From Paramecium octaurelia (taxonomy: Eukaryota; Ciliophora; Oligohymenophorea; Peniculida; Parameciidae), in assembly GCA_905182995.1 (NCBI GenBank), contig CAJJDP010000001.1:723770-787769 (forward strand): a DNA stretch of 64,000 nucleotides, given 5' to 3'. Position 1 is the stretch's first letter; the number at the start of each line of letters is the position of its first letter. Of the stretch, positions 52,901-64,000 are shown piece after piece. Under the pieces are notes generated by a model that ran no database searches, was not told the DNA's origin, and worked only from the letters and a program-made list of their open reading frames with translations. The position numbers were made by a program, and so were the translations under genes.

Positions 52901-55900
52901 ATATTAATACATTAGGTTTCTTGATAGTTGATTGTGCACCCATTTAACCACTATGAGCAACTCGTGTGATTAAAAACATTGAAAGGATAATTAGAACAAG
53001 TCTTATTTACACAAGCATTATTAATCCAGGCACAACTGTTTAGTGATAAATCTGTGGTTGAATTACACAATGTTTCACTTAGGTAGGAATTGCAAGTGGC
53101 TAATTTGATTTAACAAGTGCCTCCGATTAGATTGCATTTACTGAATTACTCACACGATAATGGAGGTGACACTAAGGAGCTATATTAAGAGCATTAGGCA
53201 TCGATACATGATGCTCCATTCCAATAACAATAAGTATTGGCTGTGATAAGTGCATAATCGCATAATTATTAAGTTGTATATAGATTACAAGTGGCTAATA
53301 TAGTTCTACAACCATTTGATGTTGTATTTAACACACATCTGTTATTAAATTATTGACAGATCTAATTGCTATAAATTCCATTTGAAGTTACATAAGTTGA
53401 ACATTGATTGTAAATACAAGTTGATGTATTCAAATCCCAATAACACAGATTGCCATAAATATCTTTTGTACATTGATAAATAGATGTATATTAAGAACAA
53501 CTAGCTTTTTTAGTTTGACAGTAACTATTTTTATCGCTAAAGGTGTATTTAATTACACATCCCTTGTTTTAATTATTGCAATCTCCAAAAGTCAAAGGAT
53601 TCTAAATTGCAGAACATTAATACTATTCATTACAAACACTGTTTGCCCATAAACACTTATTACCACTTTTTAAAATAACTTATGAACATAGTAATTTTGT
53701 AGTTGCAGTATTACAGACATTTTATTTGCATAGGGTTGTATCCCAATAACAATAGTTGAAATTTTAACAGTCTGTTTGATTAAGTTGGAATTTACATTCC
53801 AATTTATTTTGGCAAACACTATTACTCCATGTACATTGGTTGAGTTTGTAACAATATTCCATTTGGGTATACTCATCACAGGATTTGAATTCACATCCAT
53901 CAGTCGTCTTGGATAACCTACACAAATCATATTTTATGCATTGATATTCGTCAAATGTATTAGTAAAAGAATTAGTACAATCAAAATAATCAACACATGA
54001 TGAATTCACCCATAAGCACTTTAGGTTAGAACTATTATAAGCTAATTAGCAATAGCTTTCATTAGAAATTTGATTGCAATTGGTGATGTCTACACAATTT
54101 GAGGTACCTTAAATACATTTATTATTATACAGCAAACAGCTGTTTGCTCCACTGATGAGTGAACATTCGATTGTTTAACAAGAAGTCCCATTCCATGAAC
54201 AATATGATCCACTTTATACCTTGCCGGATATGCATACTGTTGAACCATATGAGGTTAAATCATTGCAGTTCAAAAGAGTAGCACATTTGGTTCCATTATA
54301 ATAGCAAAAACTTTAAAAGGATTAACAATTTGCCATGTTGGCAGTACCAACAAAATCAGTACATAACTTTTCGACACATGTTCCTGATGTCCCAATTTTA
54401 CATTGAACACTTTAAACTGTGATGGCATTGCAGTTTATATGAGATCCATTGCATTTAAACTGTGAATAACATTTACCATTATATGAAACACATTTATCAC
54501 CTGTTGGTAATTTAATGGTACCATTAATAGATAAACAGAGAGTTTAATCCTTAATGAATTCACAATTCTTAGAAGTCATACAACCTATTCCTGTAACAAT
54601 ATTAAGAATGCAATCAGAATTATGTATTTGGCAATCATAATTGCTTGTAGCGTCGGTAATCCATTCACATTGATTTGCTAATATTTGAGCACAACATCCA
54701 TTGGCATAATAACAATAGGTAGTTTAGCATCTTGGAATGGTTTAGTTACATACAAGGGCGTTTAAGATTGAATCACATTTTTATGGTCTGGTTATGCAAC
54801 CTACATTGTCTAAATAGCATTGTTGATAATTAAGATAGTAAGTACATTCTCTTTCAGTGGTAGCAGTACTATTATCTTCACAAACAACATCTTCACATTT
54901 TTAATTAACTGAGTTCCATTTACAGGGTTAATCACTATTATTAATTTTACAGTCTAATTTATTTTTGTATGCTGAACAATACGTTTTAAAAATACAAACT
55001 GCAGTTAAATTATTAAGTTGACAGGTAGAATCAACAGCTTAACACTCATTTATATCCACAGTCTCATTAGAGTATCCATTGCATTTCTTAACACATTATA
55101 TCCCATCCCAAAAACATTATTAATTATCAATACCTACCACACATTGATGTTATAAGAAATAGTCTTCACAATTAAGTCTGGGTTCACACCCATAAACCTT
55201 TTAAATTACTGTACATAATCCATTCCATCTATTGCATTTTTCATGTCCATCATATTGACTTGTGTTGCTTGCACCATTGCATAAAGTATTGTTCTGTTGA
55301 GGTTAGCATGAAGAACCTGTCCATTCACAATAGACTCCAGATTACAATCCAATAAAGCATTATTATTCACTTATTAGTTCTAGACAATTATTTGGCCAAT
55401 CTTGACAAGAATTTCCGAATTCATTTATTATACAATCACTCTTCCAAATTTAGCAATCTTAGTGAGTTGTAAAATTCCCCATCCCACAAGATTTCTCTTG
55501 ACATTTATCATCTAAGAATATACATTAAATTTTATCTAATGTACTTTTGCATTAAATAGCGTTATCATAATCTGAACAATTTTAGTTCTTATAAATGCAA
55601 CCAGTTCCAGTGCTTGAATTCGAATCTTTCAATTCAACAGTACAATTAATGTTCCATTACTAACATTATGAATGAGTATTGTAATTTTTAGGAGCCTTTG
55701 AGCAATATGCAATTGTACATGAATAAAATTGACATAAATCACCAGATTTTTATTTATAACAATAAGTCATGTCTGTTACTGATTAACAATATTATGGCAA
55801 ATCAACACAATATCCATTTAAATCACCAACACATGAAAGGTCATCTTTCCATAAAGCACAATTAGCATATTATGGAGCAATCTGACAAGTCTTCAAAACA

Positions 55901-56898
55901 CACTAATTACTTGTCCACTAACATTATTATTATGCATAATCGAGCTAACAAGAATCTTCAGTTTCAAATTAATTGCAATTTTAAGGTCTAGATTTACAAT
56001 TACCCGATTAAGTTGGTACACAATCCAATTCTTAAAAATAGGTATAACAATCATTTCCCATTGGAATTTACTAACAAACTTTTTTTATGCAAATTATTCC
56101 TGTCCAAAAGCATTCATTACCATCAATGTCAGCTACACATCCATTAATGTGTGTAATGTCTTGACACTCTTGTCTCACAACACAGTTAAAACCATTTGTA
56201 GTGCAAGATGATAAAAACTATTTACATTATTTGTCTGTAGAAAATTATGCATTCGGACAGATTTTTTCCATGCATTTACTTTTCAATTAGTTCCAAAAGC
56301 ATTCCTTTCCATCAATTGTACTGAAACATTGAAATATCTTATATTCAATACATTAAGAGGCTTTAATTGTACAGTAACCTTTCTAATCTATTGTACACTA
56401 ACTTATTGCATTTTCGCATTAAATATGCGATTTCAATATAGGTAAATCAGAACATTCTAATATCTTAAAACAATTTGGAGTTTGTTTTATGTTCCATTAG
56501 CAATATCCTTAGTGTATATCTTGATTTTTGCATGCTTCTTATGTTAAATAATTCTGGCATTCATTTTTTTATATACAAGTGCTCCCGTCTGATATGCAAT
56601 TTATTGATGACGCACATTTATCAATAGTGAATATTCCACAACCTTTGAAATCCATGCATGAACCATCTTTAAATGCACAATCTTCCTATTAAACGCATTC
56701 TTCTTCTAAAAACTAGTCACATTTGTTCTCAATATTACTGATGTAAGAGGAATTGTTATCACACATTTTATTAATCCATTGACATCTTTTAGAAATCTCA
56801 CAAGTGAATTAATCAGGAATTTGAAAGCATTGACATTATTGAAGTTAGGTATTAATAGTTCTGAATAACAATAAATAAGGTACGATGTATTATATCAT
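49987..56898 (-). CDS. 2,303-aa Cys-rich receptor-like protein with polytopic membrane tail
   Basis: One uninterrupted frame of 6,912 nt. It starts MIQYIVPYLLLFRTINTQLQ, a signal peptide, followed by about 1,750 residues packed with cysteines in irregular repeats of roughly 35-60 residues, such as CTWSNSVCQNKLEC, GKECFWNQLKSKC and GNECFWTGIICIKKVC. The recurring Cys-x-Trp and Cys pairs resemble Paramecium surface antigen (PSA-type) repeats. A non-Cys, beta-rich stretch follows (residues about 1,790-1,900). From about 1,907 there are roughly eight hydrophobic segments (IFNSILLYILLAIALISVL, FHIFITFVSVLIAGM, LVFMLLLIFM and others) and a short cytosolic end. Immobilisation antigens are GPI-anchored, so this is a different class: a large ectodomain on a polytopic membrane part, possibly a sensor or adhesion receptor. 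Function unknown. Confidence 0.86.
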
Positions 56899-57568
56899 TT
56901 ATTTTAATTATTCAAATCAGCCATGATCAATTTATAATTAAATAATATTGGATAACATAATCAACAAGAAATTCATATATTAATTTTTTATATTATTATA
57001 AATTATTATACAGAATTGAAACACCTTAGCATTTTTTGAAAAATAGTAATCATCGAAATAATTTTGATTTGTAGTTCAAGACCATAATATATTTAATATG
57101 AATTCAAGACATTAATAATATTTATTAATTAATTGGACTGAAAAAGTTACGTTGCTCAAAAAATTCGTTAATAAGAAGCATAATATTGTACTTTTTGCAC
57201 ATTTTTCTCAATTATACAAAAGTATCAAGAATTAAGTTTTGTAGGAATATAGATAAAATCTTCAATTAATTCTTATGATAATAATTAGTTGCTTTTTGTC
57301 TCATTTTAATCTTTCTATGTGGATATCATCTATAAGAGTGGATAATGGCTAGAAGTAGCTTCTACTTTTTGGACTCAATCTATTTAGTAGTTTGGAATAT
57401 TGAAGAATAATATTGATATTTATCAATTGAATAAATAAGAAAAAATATAAATAAATTTTAAATTTAGAAAAATTTAAATTCCAAATAAAATAATCATGCT
57501 ATTCAAATTAAAATCAACCAATTTTTTGTATCATACTTAATTTCAAAATAATAATAGGTTTTTTAACA
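56899..57568. other. divergent intergenic region
   Basis: About 670 nt between the 5' ends of two divergent genes. AT-rich with many TGA codons on +. A small hairpin (AGAAG, three-base loop, CTTCT) lies near 57350; I attach no function to it. No gene supported. Confidence 0.6.
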
Positions 57569-58591
57569 ATGAATAAATTAAAACAAGAATACTAAACTAA
57601 AGAAGATTCCAAGAATAATAAGACAACTAATAATCAAATCAATCTTAGTGTTGAGAAATAACTATCTAAAATTTACAAATCAAAGGATAATTGCATGATG
57701 TGTCTTTCATGTCAATAAGATATTATGAGACAGAACATATACAATCATTTATTTGAACCATTGCATATACTCAAACTCTAAGAGTACTTTATCTAACAAA
57801 GTAGTCATGCTTAAAATAAGAAAGAAAAGATTTTGAAAAAAGTTGATAGTAAAACTCAGTCTTTACAAACTTAATATATTAAAAACGAGTAAATAGGAAA
57901 AGAAGATAAAAAACACTAAACAATCGAGATTCCATTAATTGATCATGAGCTTAATTAGAATATTAATAGAAATCAGATTGAAAAGTTTGTAGAAATCTTA
58001 TAATACGATTTGAAATGTATTGGTAAAATATAATTATCACTTATTGTGTCAATATTGGTTAAAACGTATTGCACAATAAACGAGATAATAGAGATGAAGT
58101 TCTCCCAAATTTTAGATAAATGTACATTTTATTATATCAATATAAATAATTCTTGGGAAAAGAGTTATTTAATTCTAAAATAGAGGTTTCCAGAGTATTT
58201 ATAAGATTTTATGAGTAGGAATTTAGGATCCAATAAACATTTGATTAAATTATTAGGATAAAACAAGAGATAGACTTTAAGTAAAGAATTATGGCTCAGC
58301 TGTAATAAAATCTAGTCACAAACTATTGATGCAGAATATATTAGTTTTTTGTAAGGTTTAACCTTAAAAAAGCTGAAAAAGATTTCCCTCGAGAAGATGG
58401 CAAAAAAGAATAAGATTTAAGTTTAAGATGAATAGATTACAAAGGAGATAACCCAAAAGAATTCAGCTTAATCAAAAAATCAAGAGTTGTAGAAAGTAGA
58501 ATAGATAAAAAACCCAGAAAAAAAGTAAGCAATAAAAATAATAATTAAATAAAAATCTATTGAAAATTAGAAATAAGAATTAGTAGATTGA
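57569..58591 (+). CDS. hypothetical Lys/Gln-rich protein
   Basis: Predicted 340 residues in one exon. It opens MNKLKQEYQTKEDSKNNKTT, then has a short Cys motif, CMMCLSCQQD, that could be a partial zinc site. The middle part is helical and mixed hydrophobic (IQLSLIVSILVKTYCTINEI, LLGQNKRQTLSKELW). The last 90 residues are very Lys/Gln-rich with coiled-coil character. No signal peptide. I do not recognise a family. The C-terminal basic tail suggests nucleic acid or cytoskeletal contact, but that is a guess. It converges with the E1 gene 75 nt downstream. Confidence 0.72.
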
Positions 58592-58666
58592 CATATTGAT
58601 ATATATATTTCTATTTCATAAAATTAAATTAAAGACGTACATTATATTATATGAAATACTCTAATA

Positions 58667-61600
58667 TCAAACTCTATAGTGATACTTTATGAGTGGAAAA
58701 TCGACGCTTACTTCTTATCCATTTATCATTTAATAGGAATCCAAAATTACATCGAAATTGATTTCATCTTCTGCCAACTTTTCTTTAGAAACCTGAGCAT
58801 ATACATCTGCACAGTCTTTCGTTAATCTAAAAGTATTACAAATAGCTATACAATTCTTTTGATGAAGCTTTAAGTTTTGAATAAATCAGATACTGATTGA
58901 AACCTAAAAATTACACATTTACATTATAATTTTGTTCAAAATATTATATAAATTCCCCTACAGTCATTTTCTTATTAATCTTGATTCTATCCCAGGAAGT
59001 CCAATCTAAGATGTACAAAAATAATACTTTTAGGGACTGCAATAGTTCGATCCATAATTAATTAATTAAATTCTTGATCTACATTTTGATATGGAGGCTT
59101 TGGTTATGAAAAAATAAAAGTGGGTAATGCAAGATTAATATATGCATTTCTAATAGAGTTTATATTCTTTTATTGGATATATTTGAGTATTTCAATTCCC
59201 ACTATTCCAGTTATAACAGATTTGGTTGTTATTAATTAAGGAATGAAACATTCAACACTTTCTCTCACTTGTTGTCTAATTGCAGATGGAATATTATAAT
59301 TGATTCCTCTTAGATTAGCAGCAGATGTTATAAACTCCAATTCTATATCGTTTAATTTATCCTTTTAATATGAAAATGGTTTAATTTATTACAAATGTTG
59401 TACATTCTCTTAAATTAGCTTCTCTAATTTAATCATAAGCATATCATTCTCTTATTTAATATCATTTTCGTTAAATTACTAATTTGCAAACAATTCTTTA
59501 TTCTTATTGGTCTCAATTGAATCAACCAGAACTGATATCTATTCTGAATCAAACTGTAATGGGCAACCAAGTATTTTGATAACTATTTTTACTACACAAT
59601 GAATAAATTAAATATGAAGTGGATTAGTTGAATTAAATTCTATTGACATAGGTAATCTTTTAGGGTTTGTCCAAAATAATAATCCATTTTATTATTCAAA
59701 ATCAGCTGGATATTTACTTAACAGCTACCTTATTTTTTAATCAAATAAGAAAGAAAACAATTCTTTTGCATATTTGACTAGATTTTCTAAAGTAGGGTTA
59801 ATGGCTAATAATACATATTTTTCAATCAATTAAAGTTGATCTTTTAAATAATCTAAGCAAGATTAATTCTAATTATAAAAAGCGTTAATAAATATCTATG
59901 GGTTTTATGATAATTAATATAAGTTTTTTGAAGTTTTTTCGAATAGATCGTTGAAATATTCCAAAGCCCATAGTATATTATGATCTGTTTTATATGGAAA
60001 ATTCAAGAAGATACTTTTAGAGATGCTCGTTTCTGGGCTATCCTTAAATTCGCTAAATGATTCAGTTTAAAATGGAAGAATTACCTGAGAATGACATTTA
60101 GAACCGTCAGTTCCGCTTTCGAAATTAGGCTTACTATAATAACAGCACTAAGAGTCTATATAAAGTCTTGCCCTAATATTATCAACAGCATTAACAGTAA
60201 AATCTATTTAATTCCAGAAATACTAATTAAATATTTGTTAACTTTCTTTTGATATCACATATGGATATGCTTTACATTTAATTGAATGATTAATCTATTT
60301 AATCATTGCACAAGCTACATCAGCCTTATTTGAGCCAATATGATGTTTTCTAAATAAAAATTGTCTATTTAGATTTGACAGTTCTATTTAATCATTATCA
60401 ACAGCAATCAATGATCCTTTTTGTCCACTTCCAATTCCCATTAAAGAGAACATTTTAAGATATTCATTTCCTAAACCACCAACCCCCATCAATAATACAT
60501 TTTAATTTTATAGCTTTTCAATTGTTTCCTTCCCAAATATGGCATAATAATCATCATATTAACAATCCATTGATTTTCGATTGACTTCAACTTCAGGAAG
60601 AGCTTCATAAAATTCTAAATGTAGCCATTACCTTATGGATGTAAATTTCCCTGTAAATTTAAGCACTTCAAATGCAACAAGTCCACCCCAAAATGATGTC
60701 AATGGTGCAATATGAGCTTGCAAATGCAGTGCAATATTTTTGATTAATTAAATATCTAACTAAACATGCTCTTTCTAATTTTATAAAGCTAGTTTCAAAA
60801 CTAAATCTGCATCCTCTTGATTCAATAGGTTTGGGAGCCTTCCATTCTAATTCATAAAAGCTAAGATCGAATTATATGAAATTTATAATTGTAGTTGCCT
60901 GTCTATATTGTCCTTATTTTCAAAGGATAACATATTTTTAAATGATTTATACGATATTTTCTTAGGGAACTTTATTTAAACAGCTTTTCCATTTCCTTAA
61001 TATGCTTAAAAATTGGTTGTATCACCAATACTAAATTTATGAGGAGTTAATGTCTTTATTATAATATTGATTAATTACAGTAATCTTAAAAACTTAATCG
61101 TTTACTTCAGACATCCCTAACACTTCTTTGAATTTGACATAATCTCCATCTTAAAGGCTTTAAATATTATCAATTGTATGAACAACTCCATTTTAATGTT
61201 TTGTTATTTCTTCGATTAAGTATTCTTTACATGTCTCTCCAGTTTCATTTTCAATTACAAAATTCTAATAATATTCTTAAATTATGCTTACATCTGAAAA
61301 ATCTACAAATATTGATCCAAACAGCCCAGAAGAATGAGCTAAAATAAATCCATTTCCCTTTTTCCTTATAGCTTCATTAATTTCATAAATTAAATCTTAA
61401 TCCCATGTGTCAGTCATTACAACAATCGAAAACTCTATTAAATTTTACCCATTTATAATTCCATCATATATATCGACAATCACATTCTCATTTAAATCTT
61501 TTAAAGATTAAATCACAGCCTTCTCTCTTGTAACTTTATCAACCTAATCTGTCTTTGCATAAAAATTTGTGCCTAAATCAGAACTAGATAGAACTGTTTT

Positions 61601-61780
61601 ATCATAAATCACCACTCTTTTCAAACCCATCAATATTAAATTTTTAGCAATCTCTAATCCTAACTATCTTATGATAATATTTTACTCCTCTTAATCCATA
61701 AATAAAGCAATTTAATTATTCTAATTTACCTTATATATCCCATCCCAAAGCAGCTGCTTGTCGTGAATAATATATTTCAT
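58667..61780 (-). CDS. UBA1: UBA1-type ubiquitin-activating E1 with Ser at the catalytic Cys
   Basis: Predicted 1,013 residues, close to yeast Uba1; introns 61054-61078, 59006-59027 and 58827-58851. The inactive adenylation half has GLEIAKNLILMGLKRVVIYD; the first catalytic-Cys half-domain ends HKFSIGDTTNF and FPKKISYKSF. The active adenylation half, from about residue 420, has LLMGVGGLGNEYLKMF, SNLNRQFLFR and TVNAVDNIRARLYIDS, so ATP and Mg binding looks intact. After KPNFESGTDGSK and PFQTESF comes ETSISKSIFLNFP, where active E1s have SIPxCTLxxFP: the catalytic cysteine is Ser581 (codon 60013-60015). A C-terminal ubiquitin-fold domain is present (SWDRIKINKKMTVGEF, GQEVSVDFPLIKYHYRV). It may be a pseudo-E1 or trap, perhaps one of several paralogues. 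Confidence 0.92.
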
Positions 61781-61855
61781 TTTCTTTTAAAATTTATTAA
61801 AACATAAATATTTTTAATATATTTTGTTTATAATTTAATTTTATTAATAATTAAT

Positions 61856-62263
61856 ATGCGTTATTGTTTTGGATGTGTAAATGTAGCCACTTAGGATTAC
61901 AAGAATAACTTAAATAAATATATTCAACAATATAGTAAACAATCATAAATTACAAAATAAATTGAGATTCTCAACATTGATTCCTATTCTAGTGTTAGAG
62001 TTTTTTAGTATTTTTGTTAAAGTGAAACAATCCTAACGAAAATTCATCAGTTTTAGAAAACTATATTCTTAAAGATGAGGTTTAATAATATACTTAGAAA
62101 ATAAAAGAATTTATAATGCTTTTTTATTACTATTTTATAATACATCCTAAGGAGAGAAATTATTTTTTGCAATGCCAATCTATCTTTAGCAAATTTGACT
62201 AATTATTTACTGAATTCTAAAATTTGTTGTAAATTGGTTTTATAAAAATTTCATTAAGATTGA
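61856..62263 (+). CDS. hypothetical protein or 5' exon, model uncertain
   Basis: A frame of 135 codons begins MRYCFGCVNVATQDYKNN, 75 nt from the divergent E1 gene, and runs to a TGA at 62261-62263. Its first 55 codons look coding; from about 62040 a second frame looks better (NYFLQCQSIFSKFDQLFTEF), and from about 62290 a third (NITLTEEIVKIKS, ITQFLDYRETNKNEHN). This pattern suggests several exons of one gene, perhaps joined to the GyrI-like gene downstream, but I found no set of introns that satisfies all frames. Treat the limits as provisional. Confidence 0.3.
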
Positions 62264-62551
62264 GATTCACTAAAATCATCCCTAACTGGTTCTGTGTTTA
62301 ATATTATTTTTTTTAATAAATATAACATTAACTGAAGAAATAGTAAAGATAAAAAGTATCAGCTTCTAGATAGGCTGTTTATTAATGTAAAACAAAATCA
62401 TCATTACACAATTTCTTGATTATAGAGAAACAAACAAAAATGAGCACAATATTCAGATTGCTGAAGAAAATCACATTAAAATTCTACAAGGCTTGAAGAT
62501 AATTAACTTAAAAAATTTCTGTGTTATGTAACAATAAAAGCATTATAAAAA
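62264..62551 (+). other. unresolved coding-like stretch
   Basis: Contains a frame from ATG 62385 that reads MQNKIIITQFLDYRETNK and HIKILQGLKIINLKNF. A 20-nt intron at 62521-62540 would join it in phase to the GyrI-like gene and give that protein a longer N-terminus. Plausible but not proven. Confidence 0.35.
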
Positions 62552-63247
62552 ATGTAACAGTAAATAAATGGAATTTAACAAAATTAGGAAAAAGAATCAA
62601 ACAAATTGAAATTTGATTTTATCAATTAAAGGTGTGATAAATTCCAACTATAGATTCATAACAATAATCATATTGATTATAATTTCATAGATAACGAACT
62701 TTGGATTAGTAATGAATTTATAAATAAATATTAAAGAAAAGATATGGATCCTCCAAAAACATTGGTTTAGTTAGACTCCTTCACAATAGTAGGAATTTAA
62801 AGAAATATTATCCAAAAAGATGAATTGGATCCATAAAAGGCTCAGATTGGAAGAACCTTTGATGAATACTATTCAAAGCAGCTCTATGATTAGATTCCAA
62901 ATCGTTTAAATCCAATGAGAACTCATTGCTTATATTTTGAATTGTCGGATGGGTAGGATTGGTAAGAAATGAAATACAAAATTGTTGTTGGGGAATAGGT
63001 AAGTTAAGTTAATAATGTACCAGAAGGAATGGTTAGCATATAAGTTCCAGCCCATCATTTTTGTCGTTTTGATTGTGGCCCAGGGCCAATTCCAGATGTA
63101 GTAATTGAAGCTTGGCAATCTTTGGGCAAATTGAATCCAGAAGATTTTGGAGGAGATCGCACTCATGATTTTGAATTGGAAGTGTACCCAGAGGATCAAT
63201 TAGATAGGAATTCAATGAAATTTCATTTATATATAGGAATATAATGA
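62552..63247 (+). CDS. GyrI-like (AraC effector-binding) domain protein
   Basis: Predicted 231 residues from ATG 62552, the first ATG in an open frame; an N-terminal extension via an upstream exon is possible. Residues about 1-64 are Asn/Gln-rich. From DPPKTLVQLDSFTIVGIQRN on, the protein follows the GyrI-like/AraC effector-binding fold: a beta strand, helix (YYSKQLYDQIPNRL), HCLYFELSDGQDW, then VPEGMVSIQVPAHHFCRFDC, a helix (VVIEAWQSLGKL), HDFELEVYPED and MKFHLYIGI. The Pro-x-Gly-Met-x-x-Ile-x-Val-Pro-Ala and Phe-Glu-x-Tyr blocks are typical. The family binds small hydrophobic molecules in bacteria; eukaryotic members occur (for example in TEX264). No DNA-binding domain is attached here. Likely a cytosolic ligand-binding protein. 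Domain call by eye, fairly confident. Confidence 0.75.
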
Positions 63248-63926
63248 ATAACAATTTAAGTGAATAGGATAACTTTTGTTTTTCATAGAGTATATTCGGT
63301 TTATTTCTTTTTTTGGTTCCAAATTTACCAGAAAGGAAATTGGCTCAAGATTATGTTCCTTTAAGCCTTTATTAGTGATAGGAATTGCTCCAGTTTATTC
63401 AAGAGGTTTATCATACATAGCACTTCGAGAACCTGAAAAAAATTTCAAATTATTTAATAACAATAATACATTGTAAAGAAACCAAGAAGGGTTTTTATCT
63501 CTATCATCAATATTCAAGGAAGGAGGTTACTCAATACAACCTGATTCCTAATTTTATCAATAAAAAATTCATCAAATTTTGTTGAATGGAACCTATTCAT
63601 ATAAAAGAATTATTTATGATATACCTCCAAAGCTTAAACGAGAGCAGCAACAATTTTTGGGTAGCTTAAATCTCGTATTAAAGATATTTTTAAGAGATTC
63701 AACAATTAGTTCAATCATCTGTTCAGAAAAAGGCCGTCTTGCTCTGGTACTTAACATAATGTAATCATTTTAATAAAATCTACAAGGGATCGATGAAATC
63801 ATATTAATGAAGCTATATCTAACATATTAGATCTAAATATTCTATATTTGGATGGAAACTACAAAAATGCAAAAGAAATTTCACTATTTCTTAAGTTAGC
63901 CCTAATTTTAATTAAGTAAAATTTGA
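63244..63926 (+). CDS. hypothetical protein, 3' end unresolved
   Basis: Start at ATG 63244, which overlaps the TGA of the previous gene by two bases; a 29-nt intron at 63260-63288 then joins to a well-formed frame: TRKEIGSRLCSFKPLLVIGI, SRGLSYIALREPEKNFKLF, KEGGYSIQPDSQFYQQ and RIIYDIPPKLKREQQQFLGS. The 3' part is uncertain. The frame ends at TGA 63924-63926, but from about 63803 to the window end another frame reads more protein-like (ILDLNILYLDGNYKNAKEIS), and no acceptable intron bridges the two. It may therefore continue beyond the window, or a second gene may begin. No family recognised. Confidence 0.45.
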
Positions 63927-64000
63927 TCAACTTAAAATTGAACACTTAAACTAATATTGCAAATTTATGGTAATATATTAATTCAAATTATTATATATAT

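Noticed and set aside
49987-56898. Identity as an immobilisation (surface) antigen
   Set aside because: The Cys pattern is similar, but the C-terminus has several membrane segments, not a GPI signal.
1-64000. tRNA, rRNA or other structural RNA genes
   Set aside because: I found no cloverleaf-like GC-rich segment or known RNA motif by eye; a tRNAscan or Rfam search would settle this.

Overview
The window reads as ciliate macronuclear DNA, most likely from Paramecium. Three things point there. Long gene-like frames are full of in-frame TAA and TAG at glutamine positions and end only at TGA. They are interrupted by very short introns of 20-35 nt that start with GT and mostly end in TAG. The DNA is very AT-rich and the genes are packed, usually 40-150 nt apart. 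In the standard code almost every gene breaks into short shadow ORFs, so I translated with TAA/TAG = Gln and joined frames across the tiny introns. For all but a few models noted below, exon lengths sum to a multiple of three and junctions restore family motifs. Nothing was run through a program; family names come from recognising motifs by eye.

Layout. 0.5-4.2 kb: two tandem RING-CH (MARCH-type) membrane ubiquitin ligases, an LSM12-like protein, a small Cys-rich membrane protein and a small secreted protein, all on +. 5.0-27.9 kb: one gene for a secreted protein of about 7,580 residues, made of 17 tandem repeats of about 425 residues, each a pair of related lectin/LamG-like modules (34 in all); its last exon is 22.2 kb. 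28.2-31.1 kb: a possible Ig-fold DNA-binding protein and a single-EF-hand protein on +. 31.5-34.1 kb: on -, a protein joining a DWNN-like ubiquitin fold, a RING-like Cys cluster, a YTH (m6A reader) domain and an RS tail, then an unknown gene. 35.1-45.2 kb: a full VPS13 lipid-transfer protein on +. 45.3-48.8 kb: a Fused/STK36 kinase with ARM-like tail on -. 48.9-49.7 kb: a small secreted protein resembling beta-gamma crystallins. 50.0-56.9 kb: an intron-free 2,303-residue Cys-rich receptor-like protein with a polytopic membrane tail on -. 57.6-58.6 kb: a Lys/Gln-rich unknown. 58.7-61.8 kb: a UBA1-type E1 on - whose catalytic cysteine is replaced by serine. 61.9-64.0 kb: a poorly resolved gene, a GyrI-like domain protein, and a gene whose 3' end I cannot resolve.

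The genes do not form one pathway. Loose themes are ubiquitin (two RING-CH proteins, the RING-like/YTH protein, the odd E1), RNA (LSM12, YTH), membrane and cilia (VPS13, Fused), and secreted or surface proteins (the giant repeat protein, the Cys-rich receptor, the crystallin-like protein). The strongest candidates for something undescribed are the giant repeat protein, the Cys-to-Ser E1 and the DWNN/RING/YTH fusion.
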